In this document: piece by piece, positions 1 to 11,712 of the stretch | Numbering within the stretch: position 1 is the stretch's first letter | Layout: every line of letters begins with the position of its first letter | Source: Amblyornis subalaris | Lineage: Eukaryota > Chordata > Aves > Passeriformes > Ptilonorhynchidae | Direction: 5' to 3' | Length of the DNA stretch: 64,000 nt | NCBI GenBank assembly: GCA_018881555.1 | Contig: JACAXG010000018.1 | Location: 5,703,634 to 5,767,633, forward strand | Translations under genes and position numbers: made by a program | Notes under the pieces: model-generated | The model's input: the letters and a program-made list of their open reading frames with translations, nothing else | Databases searched by the model: none | What the model was told of the DNA's origin: nothing

Positions 1-3000
1 GTGAAGCACATTTCATCCATTTCATCCACACTGCCTGAAATGAGAAGCCATGTGATGAATGGGAATGGAATGAATGGCTGTACCAGGACCTGTTTCCACA
101 GAATGCCTAGCTTTGACAGGCTTCATTATAGCAACTTGGATAGCCCCTTTGATTTCAGAAGCCTTTTTTCTCAGAACTTCAATGGGACTTCCTATGGACT
201 TAAAGACTGTGAACATGCTTCAGTTCTTTGAGGCTTGTGCACTGCTGGAATGATCATGCATCTCTGTATTGAAGTGACTTGACAGGTTTGCAACATTCTA
301 CAAATACAATTTGAATATATTTAACCTTACAAATGATGATAATACAGTTTCTACTTGCTGAGGTAATATCATCCTATATGTATGTAGGACTAGGTTCTTG
401 GTTCTTGAAGTAGGGGAAAAATCTATGCTCTACACATATTTAAATGCTAAAACAAAGGTCTGCCTTTGCAGTGATGTCAATGGAAGCTTGGGATAATGAA
501 TATTATATAACATTAGGTGTTCTTGAATAGATGAAAGCTTTCTGGAATAGAGATAGCTTTGAGGATAGGGGGTATTATGATAATCAGTGAACAATCAGGA
601 TCATATGCTGAATTTGTGGAAGAGCACTAGGTCTATATACTATATAATTTTAACCATCAATACATCTAATTTGAACTAGTAAGTAATAGGACAGTTCACT
701 GCATGACATCTTCTGCATTGCCTCTACTTATGTTCTTTTCTCAAACATCTGTGGAATCAGCAGGAGTGCTGTAGTTGCTATGAATATTGTGGTGCAACCT
801 GGAAGAATGAAGTGTGTATTCTCTTCCTTCTCTACCTTTCTCGTGCTGTGCTACATAGCTTTTAAAACTTTCCTATCAGAGTGATGCTACATGGACAATT
901 CTGAATGTACTTCCTAGGAAATAACAGTGGATTAGACTTTATTTAGGTCTATATATATTTCAGAGTAATTTCTGCTAAACAGGTTGAATTTCAGAAATGT
1001 CATTTAGGAGGTAAGTATTGGAAGATTTTACAAGAAATCTGTGATTTTATAAACATGAATAATTATAATGTCATCACAAAGAAAGAGGCCATGCAGCAAT
1101 ATGTAAATTGAAGAATGAAACTCAGAAGCTGATAGCTTTGTGAAATAACTAAGAACATATTACAACACACTCTTAGGAGCATTCACATTTTGTCTGAGCT
1201 TGACCTTGAAAAAAAAGTGATTCGAACTGTTTCAACATTTCTAAAAGACATGAAAGCAAATCACAGATCAGTAAGAGCCAAAATAGGCTTCAATAACTAA
1301 GTTTGTAATGCTATGTTTATTTAATATTTTAATATTTTCACTATGCTTGGTTCTTTGGGACCTTAGTTTCTGTTCTATTACCGTGTAGACTATTTTTTTT
1401 GTAATTTATTTAACTGAAAATCTCTTACAAAGTACATGAGGAAAGATTTGCTAAACAGTCCCAGAAAAATAATTCTCAAAATATTTCAGTACCCAAAGTG
1501 CTGTTGCAGAAATGGAGGTAAGAACAAACGTAATTCTCTGTTTTTAGACATCAAAGTGAGACATGAGGTGTGGAAAAAAATCTAAATATTCTGCATGACT
1601 ACTTAAATGATAGGAATTGTTTTTCCTTTGCAGTCTGAAGATAAAAATACCTTTAATTCATACTGAAAGCAACTATAATAGCAGCTGCACAAAGTGTGGT
1701 TCATACATTTATACCTTCCTGTTACATTTCAAACTCTTGCATTTTAACTCGGTTTCTTGAACAAATTGAAATGAACAGATCTCAAAGGAAATGAAATATT
1801 AATGGAAAAAATAGATCTGTGCCAAATCTGGTCAAACTGCAAAATTGGCTCAAGCTATGGTCTGGAATGGTCAGCTGAGTCCAGACATTGGAATTGGAAG
1901 CTTTCTGTCTTACTCTGCTGTCAGGCAGTTCAGAGTAGCTGGTTGATTTTTATTTGTTTGATACAAAAGACCCGATGGGAAAAGGTGATGAGAGCAAGGA
2001 GCTTAATGACACTGAAAGTAGAGTCTGAAATGAGAGCAAATCTGAGAATCAATTAGCTGCCAGTGTGGGACTGGAGACTGGAACAGTTTGGGAAGAAGAG
2101 GCACAGCTACAGTTTCTTCCGGTCCTCACAGTGTGGAGTGCTGAGGAAGGGGTTGGGGCTAGGGAGGAATAATATATTATCAAGTAGTTAAAACACTATA
2201 TTAACGCCTATTCAAAAGGGAGGTGAAATGATTTTTTCAGATTAATCTAATTCTGCAATTTCTAGTTGTTTCCTCAATACCACAGCTTTGTTTTTCTTTT
2301 AACATATTTTATGTGCATGTCTCATGTGAATTATTTTTCAGTATATGGAAAGGTTATTTTAAAATGTTTTTAATTCAAACTACAGCAGAGCTGAGTTGAC
2401 TGTCTGGTTTCAATTGAAGGGGAGTAAAAGATAGTAAACAGATCAAATTTAAATATACATTTTAGCTGAATAGCTTTCCTAGTAAGGTTTATTTCACACA
2501 TTACCATTCCCCTGAACTTTTTAAAATAACATAAACAGACAAGCCACACAGTAAGGGAATTTTGCCCTTAAAAATAAGCAAAAAATCTTTTCTCAGCAGG
2601 CTTGCAAAAATGGTATTTATAAACCTCACTTCTTCCCTGTTATTTTAAAGGCTAAAACACCGGGCATGGATCTGTTTCTGATCATTTATGAGCTAATTAC
2701 TGCACTTTGTACTGAAATAGCTCTCTGGGATTAAAGATTCTGGTTGCAGCTGTGGAAAGAGAAATTCAGAATATTAATGAAGCAAAGATTTTTGTTATCT
2801 TGAGTATTTTTATTCAGTTTTTTGTATTCTATCCTTTTCCAGTAAAAACTGCAAGAGAATTAGAGAATGACAGCAAAAACTGAGAAATTTTATTTGGTTA
2901 TTTTTTAAACTTTCATAACACAAAGAGAGGAGAAAAATATATGCATTATGTTATTGCACATTAAATACAACATCACCATTGGAATAACTGGAAGATACGA

Positions 3001-4396
3001 GTGGGGAACAGCAGAAAACAAAAGCTCTGCAAAGCTGAGACTAACTTTTCATGAGGGGTATTCTGTCCTTTTTAAGGACAATATGCAGTGCAAATTAGGC
3101 TAATTATTTGGAAAGATGTGCAAAGAGTATTAACTTAGTTTCCTTTTGTCCTGCAAAGTATTTCTTGGTCAACACTGCTTACCTAAAATCTCTGGACATC
3201 TGTATTTTTTGTGTGTGTGTGCCTGAGCAGGGACTTTATGCTTCCAGTACCAGATTTCATCCTCAGCAGCCATCCATGTGCAAACTAACCATCTGCCTTC
3301 AACTGCTGCTGCTAAGGACATTTCGATTGAAACTGGGGGAACCTGATTAATCCACCTTGCAGGAAGAAGCAAACCTCTGAAATCCAGTATTTCCTCTGAA
3401 CCTTATTCCTGTAGCAGAGGAAATTCATCCTCTCAGCACCATGGCTTGTCCCTGAGGCATTTGATTTACAGCTGATTTATGAATCTGCGGGTTAATATGC
3501 GTACAGTCTGACCAGCCACTTCTCAAAGATGGTCCTCACATCCATGTAGGAGCAGGTTGTCCTACCAGTGCAGGTCCTACCAGTGGCAAAGAGTTTTCCT
3601 GGGGCCTCCTCGAATCAGGGCAGGAGCAGGCTCTGAGATGACTGACCTTCGCATGCTGCATCCTGGAGACAACATCCTACTTCCTAAAACATTTTTCCCT
3701 TAAAAGTGGAATTAAATTGCCACCGGACTGCTTTTTGTTTCTATCACTCGGCTTGAAAGAAAGCTTTCTGCAAACATACTTTTCAAAGGCTAAAAGTGAA
3801 AAAGAACATTACTTCAAATTTGTGACTCAGTGTTATTGGTGTGAAACTTCAACTGTCAATAACCAGGCTGACAAAATAGTTCTGTGTTTGCTGATAGTGG
3901 ATACAGCTGTAAAACGTTCCTTGAGTAAATAAATATATTTGAAAGGCCATTATTTTTTTCTCTTCAATGTTGTCTTAAAAAGAAAATGAAGAAATAGCTT
4001 AGTGGCATTAACCATAAGAGTTTTGCTTGGGAATCAGAGCTTTTCCTGTAGGAAGAGGTTTCCATGAGGCACAGTGATTTGTCTGCTGAAATGCATATTA
4101 TATTTGCGCATTTATTATTGACAGAAATGAGTTTGGCTGAGCCAGGGCTATGTAATGGAATATAACAGAATACCACAACTAGCCCAGGAAATGTGCAGTG
4201 GGCAGCTGGAGCACATGCTTGCAGAAAGCTTCCCCATTGTGCGGTGGCGGAGTGCTGCACACCAAAAGTCACAAAAGAGAGGCCTTGTCCATCCACGCAG
4301 TTATTAGAAAAATCACAGAAACAGTTTAACCACAGCACTCAGATCATGAATGAAGCAAAATGGTTTAAATCTACTTTGGAATGTCATTTTTCTCTA
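1..4396. other. AT-rich unique DNA, no gene seen
   Basis: I see no recognisable gene or known repeat in this stretch. The open frames are short (under 130 codons) with no domain motifs or supporting splice signals. A short TG run lies near 3211-3221. No ambiguous bases occur in the first 5 kb, unlike the middle of the window. Confidence 0.6.
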
Positions 4397-4503
4397 GTAA
4401 AGCACTTTTGGCATGCATTTAATTTTACTGTGAATACTCCCATTGATTCCAATAGGACTCTCAAATACAAAAGCTTGTAAAAGTTTGCAAGATTAGCCCT
4501 TTC
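4397..4503. repeat. Ancient palindromic amniote interspersed repeat
   Basis: The block begins with 'agtaaagcactt', passes through 'actcccattgattccaatagg' near 4436-4457, and ends with 'gtttgcaagattagccctt'. This order matches a repeat common in reptile and bird genomes, in which a central 'cccattgacttcaatggg' palindrome is flanked by inverted 'taagcac' type arms and a 'gcaggatcgggcc' type tail. The arms are decayed here, so the copy is old. I recognise the pattern but cannot give the family name; a DNA-transposon origin is likely from the palindromic layout. Alignment to a repeat library would decide. Confidence 0.5.
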
Positions 4504-7161
4504 CCAGTAAAATTATTTTTGAATATATATTGGCTCAATAAAGATGGGAGTAGGTCTAATTTATCTAAGAAGTATTTATTGGATAAGATGATATATAGAA
4601 CCATATTTCCAAACGTTTTTCGGAGACTCTAAACTTCAGCCTAAATTTGGGATAGGTGTGCTCCACACTGTGCCTCAAAGACTCCACAGGTCTGGTGACT
4701 GAATGTTATAACGATCCACATCCTAAATGATTTAAGATGTAGTGATGTTTGTCTTGAAAGTAATGCTCTTTTAAGGAAGATCTGCCTCACTCCATCATAT
4801 CAGCGTGTGTACATGCATGGGTATCTCTCTCTCTCTCTGTATAAATATAGATCAGTAGATAGATGCATGGATTCATTCATTTTTTTTGACTCAGTGAATA
4901 GCTCTACAAACAACTGTACTGGCACCACATCGATGTGCTTTGGTGGGAACTCCTTAAGACCAAAATGCAGCCATAGCTTCTTCATCAGAGAATTATTGCT
5001 TTAGTTTCACCATGCCTGTCTTTAAGGGGCCTGAGCCCAGGGGTGATACACCGATGTTTAGTGAAGAGCCTCAAGTTTTGAGAACGTGAAAAAGTTGGAT
5101 GGTTAGGACTGTAGTGTCTAACACCCACGGATGAGATCAGATCATACCAAGGTATGTGAAATGGAAAGGAGAAGAGTTTCTACATTTTTTCAGAGGCAAG
5201 TCTTTCTGTGAAAGAATAGTAGCAGAACATGCAATGCCAAAAGAGAAAATAAATTGGTTTAGGGCAAAATGATTAATACCTGAACNCAGATCAGAGAATC
5301 AGGTAATAATAAATTTTAATATATAACTTTTAAATATAAATAAATAGAAAAGAAAAAGTGAATGTAATTTCAAGTGTTTTATGGAAATACGCTAAAGGAT
5401 ATTAGAAAGAAAATGAACAAGCAGAAGAAAAAAAGTTCCCACACACTGCAATTGGCTTTTAAGAAGAAAAGCAAAGCAAAAGTGGCATGGCAGTACCTAG
5501 AAATATATAGTATCCCCTTTCTCTGTAAAGCATTGTCATCAGCCAGTGAAAGTCAGCGACAGGGATCAGTAACAATTTGTAACTATTGAGGAACAAAGAA
5601 TATCTTTAAATGTTCCATAGCTGCTGATAAAAATCAGGTAAGGGGATCCTTGGAAATTAGTACCTGTTCTCTTTTCTTGCAGACAGAGGCAGAATTTCTC
5701 ATACTTACGTGCTGTCAGTTTGATTGATATAACCGTGGAGAGGGAGTTCATGCTTAGTTTGCTTAGCAGTAGTTGTTTATTAAGAATTGATAATGGTACT
5801 CCATGACAGGTCTAGCTCTATTGTGGTAGTTGCAGTTCCTCCCAAAGAGCTGACATTTACAAAATAAGAAATAACTATAAGCAATCAACAACTATACTAT
5901 GGCAGGAACCTAAGGAATATTTATTGTTTGCTTCTTCCCTGGAGTCTCTTGGTCCTTTTGTGATTTTGACTTTCCCAGGTATGAGATTTCACACTTGTTT
6001 CAAAGTAACTGTTTCAAGACAGCAACTGCTTAAAAGCCATTGTGCTACTAACTTAGAAAATTGTAGTTTACAGTAGTTGACTTACCTTAGTTCTGTCTTT
6101 AGCTTGCTATTACGAACAGCTTAGAATCACAAAAGAAAATATTTGGCAAAAAATGACAACCTGAGATAGATTTCTGAATAGCATTTTTTCTTTTGCTAAC
6201 CTAAACTTAAAAAATTGTAAGCTGCAAAACAAAAGGAATCTAATATCCTAAAATGTATTTTTAATGTAAAGCACAACCATTAAAATAAATTATAATAAAT
6301 AGCAAAGATCTATTCACTACTGATTTGTAACAAATCTAGCACGGAGAGATGACTGATCATACTCTCACACACTTTCACACTCACACATACTTGTTCACGT
6401 TACAGATTAATGTGGAAGCCTTTCATCGGTGAAACGGGAGAGCCAGTTGTTCCCAAGCACATACACAAGCAAAAGCATGGGTGTAACTAATTATGCAGTC
6501 ACTTGTGTCTCTGATGGAAAGTGGATTAACTCTCCATGTGCCGCCTTTTTCCTCTCCAGTAGGGTCAACTAACACTTTAAGTCATCAGAGTCATCAGATA
6601 TGTAATAAAAGACTTCTAAAGTAGAAATGTGATAGAAAAGGTCTGTGAAATGTTACTTTTTAATGTGGTGACAGATTGAATGGATTTCTTTGTTGTAAAT
6701 TGAAACAATCCACTGGATTAGATAATTGCAAATGCAAAAAGAAGCGGTTTAAAATGCTTTGTAAATATCAAAATTTTTTTATATATATGCATAATCATAA
6801 ACTTGATCTTGGAAAAGTTGTTCTTTTAGCTTGTTGTATGTGGTTTCCTTAGCAAGATATAAACATTACAAATGAAAATCTGGGCTCTCTTTTCTTCATT
6901 CAGCCTGACTTCAGTCTTGGACTAAGTAGAAAATATCCTTTCACTCTGTGGTTTTTTTCATATTTAGTTTTATTTAATAGGCAGTTGTATTTTAATTGAA
7001 ATAGTAATTTATTTTAATTTAAATAGTAATTTAATTTGCTTCAATATGTCTCAATTTCTTCATATATTATAACAATATTTGCATATCTTAAGAATATATA
7101 ATGAAATTATTTTGTACAGGTCATTAGAGATAGTGTGAAGATTTTCTGTAAAATTATTTTA
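4504..7161. other. AT-rich unique DNA with small simple repeats
   Basis: No gene seen. A short (TC)n run lies at about 4826-4840 and a CA-rich patch at about 6361-6391. A 22-bp tandem duplication near 6989 is listed separately. Confidence 0.6.
6989..7032. repeat. 22-bp tandem duplication, two copies
   Basis: Two adjacent 22-bp units of the form attttaatt(g/t)aaatagtaattt occupy 6989-7010 and 7011-7032. They differ at one base only, so the duplication is fairly recent relative to the surrounding old sequence. Confidence 0.85.
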
Positions 7162-7206
7162 TTTAAATCAGACCATTTCTATTTGTTTGAGTGGTCTTGA
7201 TTTAAA
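7162..7206. repeat. Inverted repeat (14-bp stem, one bulge)
   Basis: The arm tttaaatcagacca (7162-7175) pairs with tggtcttgatttaaa (7192-7206), with one unpaired base and a 16-nt loop. A second inverted repeat follows at once: aagcacac (7208-7215) with gtgtgctt (7229-7236). Two consecutive hairpins within 75 bp could be MITE-like debris or a structured transcript. The stems are shorter than those of typical microRNA precursors. Confidence 0.7.
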
Positions 7207-7236
7207 AAAGCACACTTTGCTCTGTGGTGTGTGCTT

Positions 7237-9190
7237 CTATACATTTAAATAAATAGACTGGAATTTCTTTTTGTGTCAAATGATATATTTGCCAAAATGT
7301 AATGTTTTGTTAGAGAAACTGCTAAGAAAAACAAAAAAAAAATTAGAGTCCAGATTATATGCAGTTTATATTGGTTACACCCACTTAGCATCTCCATGAG
7401 TTTTAGAAACTAGGTGTGAATTGGAAGTGAATTTGAATGTGCTTTCTCGTATAACACCTGTAGTCTCTTGGCTACAGTATATCAACAGTGTGATTCCTCA
7501 AGTCTCTCCTTCGTGGTACTTTTTCGTTTTGCACACAATATTTTAAATACCAATTTGATTCTTGAGAATCTGTGCCTCAGGTTAGGCAGTATGACTAGCC
7601 CTGCTACTGTTGCAACCAGCCTCTCCAACGCACAACTCTAGTGTGGGAAGCAGTTGCTTATTTAGGTCCCTAAGAACTGAGCGGAATAAATGCCCAGGGG
7701 CACATACAGTGTGTACATGATGCTTCTATGCTTTTGAAAATTCCCTCCTATTAAATTCTTTTTTTTCCCTTGCCCTATGGAGATCTTTCACTTCTCTTTG
7801 CGTGAACATAAATACTTTTAAAAACTCCTGACACAAAACCAAACAAGAAACCAAAAAAACCCCCACAAAAACAAAAACGAAAAGTCCAAGAACCCTCAGA
7901 GGAGATAGAGGAAAAGAGAGAGAGAGATCATCTTTCTACATTCCTGAGTCAGTGCCTGTACTGGAAATCCACAGGGGCTGTTAAGTGATAACCTTGATTT
8001 CTTGGTTACAGTAAAATCTTTCTGGTACTTTTATTTCTATTGTTTTTATTAAACCAGAGTTTGTGACTGAACTTTTCAGAGAGATCATGAACATAAGACT
8101 GAAAAAGAGCAGTAAGAACATGGGAGAGGACAGAAGTATTTCAGGGTGAACGTTTCTCTGAAGTTTCTTTCAAAGTATTTTCTGAAAGGTTTTCCTTTTT
8201 AACTACTTATCTGCTACAATGAACTGTGATAAATTGCTATGATAGATACCAAAGCATATTTAGGGGAATAGAAGAAGGCAGAGATTGTATGATTAGCATC
8301 ACTTCCCATATCCCTCTGAAGAACCCGGCAGTTCTCAAATGGCAATTGCAGTGGCCTCGCTGGAGTGTTTCAGTTAAGCATTTGAAAACACCGCTATCTT
8401 GTGGCCGAAGGGCGAATAACAACTGGAAAAGACGGGTTATTTCCTCACCTGCCTATTAGGTCAGGCTTTGTATCAAAAATACTAGTAAGAATATCTTGCA
8501 TGAGAACTGGAATCTCAAAAAAATAGGTGATTTGTGAGATTTAGCACCTGGGATGACCGAAGAACTTCTCCGGATAAACTCAGTTTTCCTCTGGGTATGA
8601 CTTTTGTGTTGCAGTGCTATTCAAAAAATCCTATAATTCAAAATATCACTCTCAGGTTTTTGAATCTGGAGTTTAAACACCGTTCTGGCTTCATACGGTT
8701 TAAGCATGCTGACTGGACACAAACAGTGCCACTGGTGTGTGTTGTCTGGAATTTTCTGAGAATATTCTTGAATGCTAGCTCATTGCAGGTTTTAGCTAAG
8801 ACAAACAGGCACTTTAGGTTTTCAGAACTTCTTTGCAGTTTATTTTCGAAAGTTCAGGCCTTCAGTTGCAGATTTCTAGCACTGAGGGACCACACAATCT
8901 TCTTTGGTCTTAGCCAACAACTTTTATCTCTCGTACATCCTGTGATCTCCTGCCAGCTGATCTTGTACCTGCTTGAAAATGTAACTTCAGCTGACTGTAA
9001 TAATGCATGTCTGAGATCTTTGTGATGAATTTCAACTGACTTCAATGGATTCCTGTGCAGTTTGGTAGAATCCAGCAATGTAGGTGTTAATTTTTTTTGT
9101 TACTTATGTCAACACTCTCTTATCAAAGAAAAATTTGCATTCAATTTCTGTCTATCCTTTCTGATGTTAGCTGTGAATTTTATTTCACAG
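7237..9190. other. AT-rich DNA, no supported gene
   Basis: An A/C-rich low-complexity patch lies at about 7835-7885 and a short (GA)n run at about 7915-7926. The longest open frame of the window, 163 codons, lies at 8534-9025 on the plus strand. It has no recognisable domain or composition bias, so I treat it as chance. Confidence 0.55.
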
Positions 9191-9400
9191 AGTCATAGAA
9201 TGGTTTGGGTTAGAAGGGACCTTACGGGTCATCTAGTTCCAACCTTCCTGCTGCGGGCAAGGACATTTTTCACTAGACCGCGTTCCTCAGATTTCCATCC
9301 AGCCTGGTCTTGAACACTTCCAGGGATGAGACAATCTGTTTCAGTGCCTCACCACCCTCACAGTAAAGGACTTACCTAAAATAAAGAATTTCTTCCTATG
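9191..9400 (-). mobile_element. CR1 LINE, 3' end fragment
   Basis: On the plus strand it opens with 'gtcatagaatggtttgggtt' then 'agaagggacctta', which is the reverse complement of the avian CR1 3' terminus. It continues through the usual 'ccatccagcctggtcttgaa' and 'tcaccaccctcacagtaaa' landmarks before losing similarity near 'tttcttccta'. Only about 210 bp remain, so it is a 5'-truncated, diverged non-LTR retrotransposon insertion with no coding capacity. Confidence 0.95.
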
Positions 9401-10660
9401 TAAAGAATGATCCTGTCTTAATTATGCCTATTCTTTCTTTCAGTGATANCTGCCTTCTTCATTCTCCATCTGAATCCCAGTAAAACCTTCAATCCACAAA
9501 ATTGCTTGCTTAGTTCATTAATATCTTGATCTCAAGAGAAAACCAGAGATTTTGGGGATAATGATATATTTCATATTGCTAGTATCATCATAAAATAGTG
9601 ATATTTGTTTGGGAGACAAATGTTAATTGTTTTTTCTTCCCATATATCTGACAACTTCTGATTCATTCCTTATACTGGTCACACTAATCCACATAATTCA
9701 GCATTAATCAGACAGGAATTCAAGTCATCAAGGACTAAAATTTTCAAGTGGTAAAGCTCAGATCAAACTTTAAAGCTCCAACACTAAATTTAAAATATTA
9801 TTCTCAGGATGTTGATAATATCAAGTCAAAAAAGAAACAAGGACTACATTGCCAGAAAGGACATAATATGGCAGGGACTAAGGAGTGCCTGCTTTGCATT
9901 AAATCCGTCAGCATGGAGCCCATCTGTAAAGGGATGATTTGACAGAATTGGTGTCGGCAAGGTTAATTGCATGAGATTCTTAGTGTTGTATGGTTGAATA
10001 GTTGCTGTGATCCCTAAATACAGACGGAAGGAAGAACTAATAGAAGAAACAGAAAAACATGTGACCACGTTACATTGTGACAGGAGACAGGATAGGAGTT
10101 CTGACAACTGAATTTTGCTTGTAAATAGGTCAGGAGTGGATTGGAAGGCTCTAACTCAAGGCTGAGAACCCCTTCTGTTCATGTACATTTCTTTGTTCTG
10201 ATTCCCCCGAGCTCCACAGTTTTGTCATCTCAGAATTTGAGACCTGTGATAGCAATTAATAAAATTTTCTCTNGAAAAACCAAAATTGCTTTCTTTTTTT
10301 AGCTGCAGCAATTCTTTGTGTATGCTGGAGAACACCCTAGGCCCTTAGGACTAGCTGTGCACATATTCTGTGCTCTAGTACTGCACAGCAGAGCTCTTAG
10401 TTAAAGTCTGTCTTATCTAAAAGTCATCCAACTGCTTTGCTTTCTTCCTCATTCTCCAGTATCTAAAATATATGAAACCTTACTTTACAGTCTTAATTTC
10501 TTTTGTATCCCCTAATTCTTAACATCTTTTGAAAACGTTGGTCATTCTGGGTGCTGCACTTTGTGTGGTGGATGGTTCAACAGCAGAGCTCTAGTCAGTT
10601 GTGTTGAGTAAAATGAGTTAATGACAAGTTTTGGCCAAGGTTAGTGTACATGGCTTGTGG
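9401..10660. other. Unique DNA, no gene seen
   Basis: No repeat or gene recognised. Ambiguous bases occur near 9449 and 10273. Confidence 0.55.
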
Positions 10661-10768
10661 ATGTGGCACTTGGGGATGTGATTTAGTGGTGAACAGGGCA
10701 GTGCTGGGTTAATGGTTGGACTCGATGATCTTAGGGGTCTTTTCCACCCTTAATGATTCTATGATTAT
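10661..10768 (+). mobile_element. CR1 LINE, short 3' terminus
   Basis: The segment reads 'atgtggcacttggggatgtg', then 'ggttggactcgatgatctta' at about 10714-10733, and ends 'tgattctatgattatg'. This is the sense-strand 3' end of an avian CR1, including the short terminal repeat that LINEs of this clade carry instead of a poly(A) tail. About 110 bp remain, non-coding. Confidence 0.93.
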
Positions 10769-11603
10769 GAACTATGCAGTGTACAGCAACAGGTACAAAC
10801 ATCCTTTCCTGACAGAAGTGTCCGCAATTCTTTCTTATGAATTATCCTTGTACTCTATTTAAATGGAATTAATATAAAACAGAACTTACTGAAGGTTGAA
10901 TTTGCCCTTTAGAATAGTCTAACATATTCTCTTGGGCTATTTAATCTTTGTAACAAATTAAAATAGATGACAAATATATAATTTTTTTGCCTCTGGACTC
11001 ATTAGTTAGAATGTTTTTATTTTAGGCCTCTTTATTTTAGAGCTCAGTTGCTTCAAGGTTCTGCATTTCAGATTAAATCTTCTCTAAACTTGTCTCTGTC
11101 CGAAGGAGCAAACCCAAAGTACAAGGTCACTGGTACAAGAGTTTGTAAGAATTTAAAAGATCTCTGGGTAACATTTACTGTATGTAGTACTGTTTCTATG
11201 GTAGCAGCCTTTCGGCTGTTTCATTGCTGCTTTCCAGACTAGATCTGTATAAAGCAGATGGCAAGTGGGTTGACATTTCAGTTTGAGTCATGCCAATTGA
11301 AATCGACAACCTCATGTTAAGTATGCTAATCCTTAATTGGAAAGTATATCCCATTTGGACTACTGAATTTGCTGAGCTTTCATTGAAGAAGACTCCCTGC
11401 AAATCTGTTGTAATGTACTAGGATAAAACAGACTATAGAAGCAGGGCAAATACCATTTTTTCTTGAAAAATATTCATTGGGAGGAACTGCTATGATACTT
11501 GATTAGACAGTAGTTGTGTTTTGGTTTGTGGTGGGGGGTTCTTTTGGTTTTTTATTATTGTTATTATTATTTTTGTTTATTTTTGTTTTGTTGTTGTTTT
11601 AAG
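10769..11603. other. AT-rich DNA with a G/T-rich simple-sequence tract
   Basis: From about 11513 to 11602 the plus strand is almost entirely T and G (blocks of tttg, ttatta and ttgttg). It ends directly in 'tttaag', where it could serve as a polypyrimidine tract for the candidate exon that follows. Otherwise nothing is recognised. Confidence 0.6.
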
Positions 11604-11712
11604 GAAGAATGCTTTTTTAGACCTGAGGGCAGTGTTTAATGAGGCCATAGGCATGCTGGATGAACTTCAAAATCCTGAAAGTTTGCCTTATGTTGACACC
11701 TTGGGTTTTTGA
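11604..11712 (+). CDS. Candidate terminal coding exon, unidentified
   Basis: A long T-rich tract ends in 'ttgttttaag'. An open frame of 35 codons then runs to a TGA at 11710-11712, entered with one leftover base. The peptide has protein-like composition, with stretches such as RAVFNEAIGMLDELQ and PESLPYVDTLGF. I do not recognise the family. Against it: the T-rich tract is a low-complexity repeat, I see no AATAAA close downstream, and no partner exon can be identified. It could be a chance frame or an old processed pseudogene piece. RNA-seq junction reads entering at 11604 would support it. Confidence 0.2.

Noticed and set aside
8534..9025. Longest open frame of the window (163 codons, plus strand)
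   Set aside because: No domain, no splice context and no coding-like composition. A frame of this length is plausible by chance in 64 kb read in six frames.
9025..9060. 'ctgacttcaatggattcctg' resembling the palindromic amniote repeat
   Set aside because: Only one arm is present and the flanking landmarks are missing.
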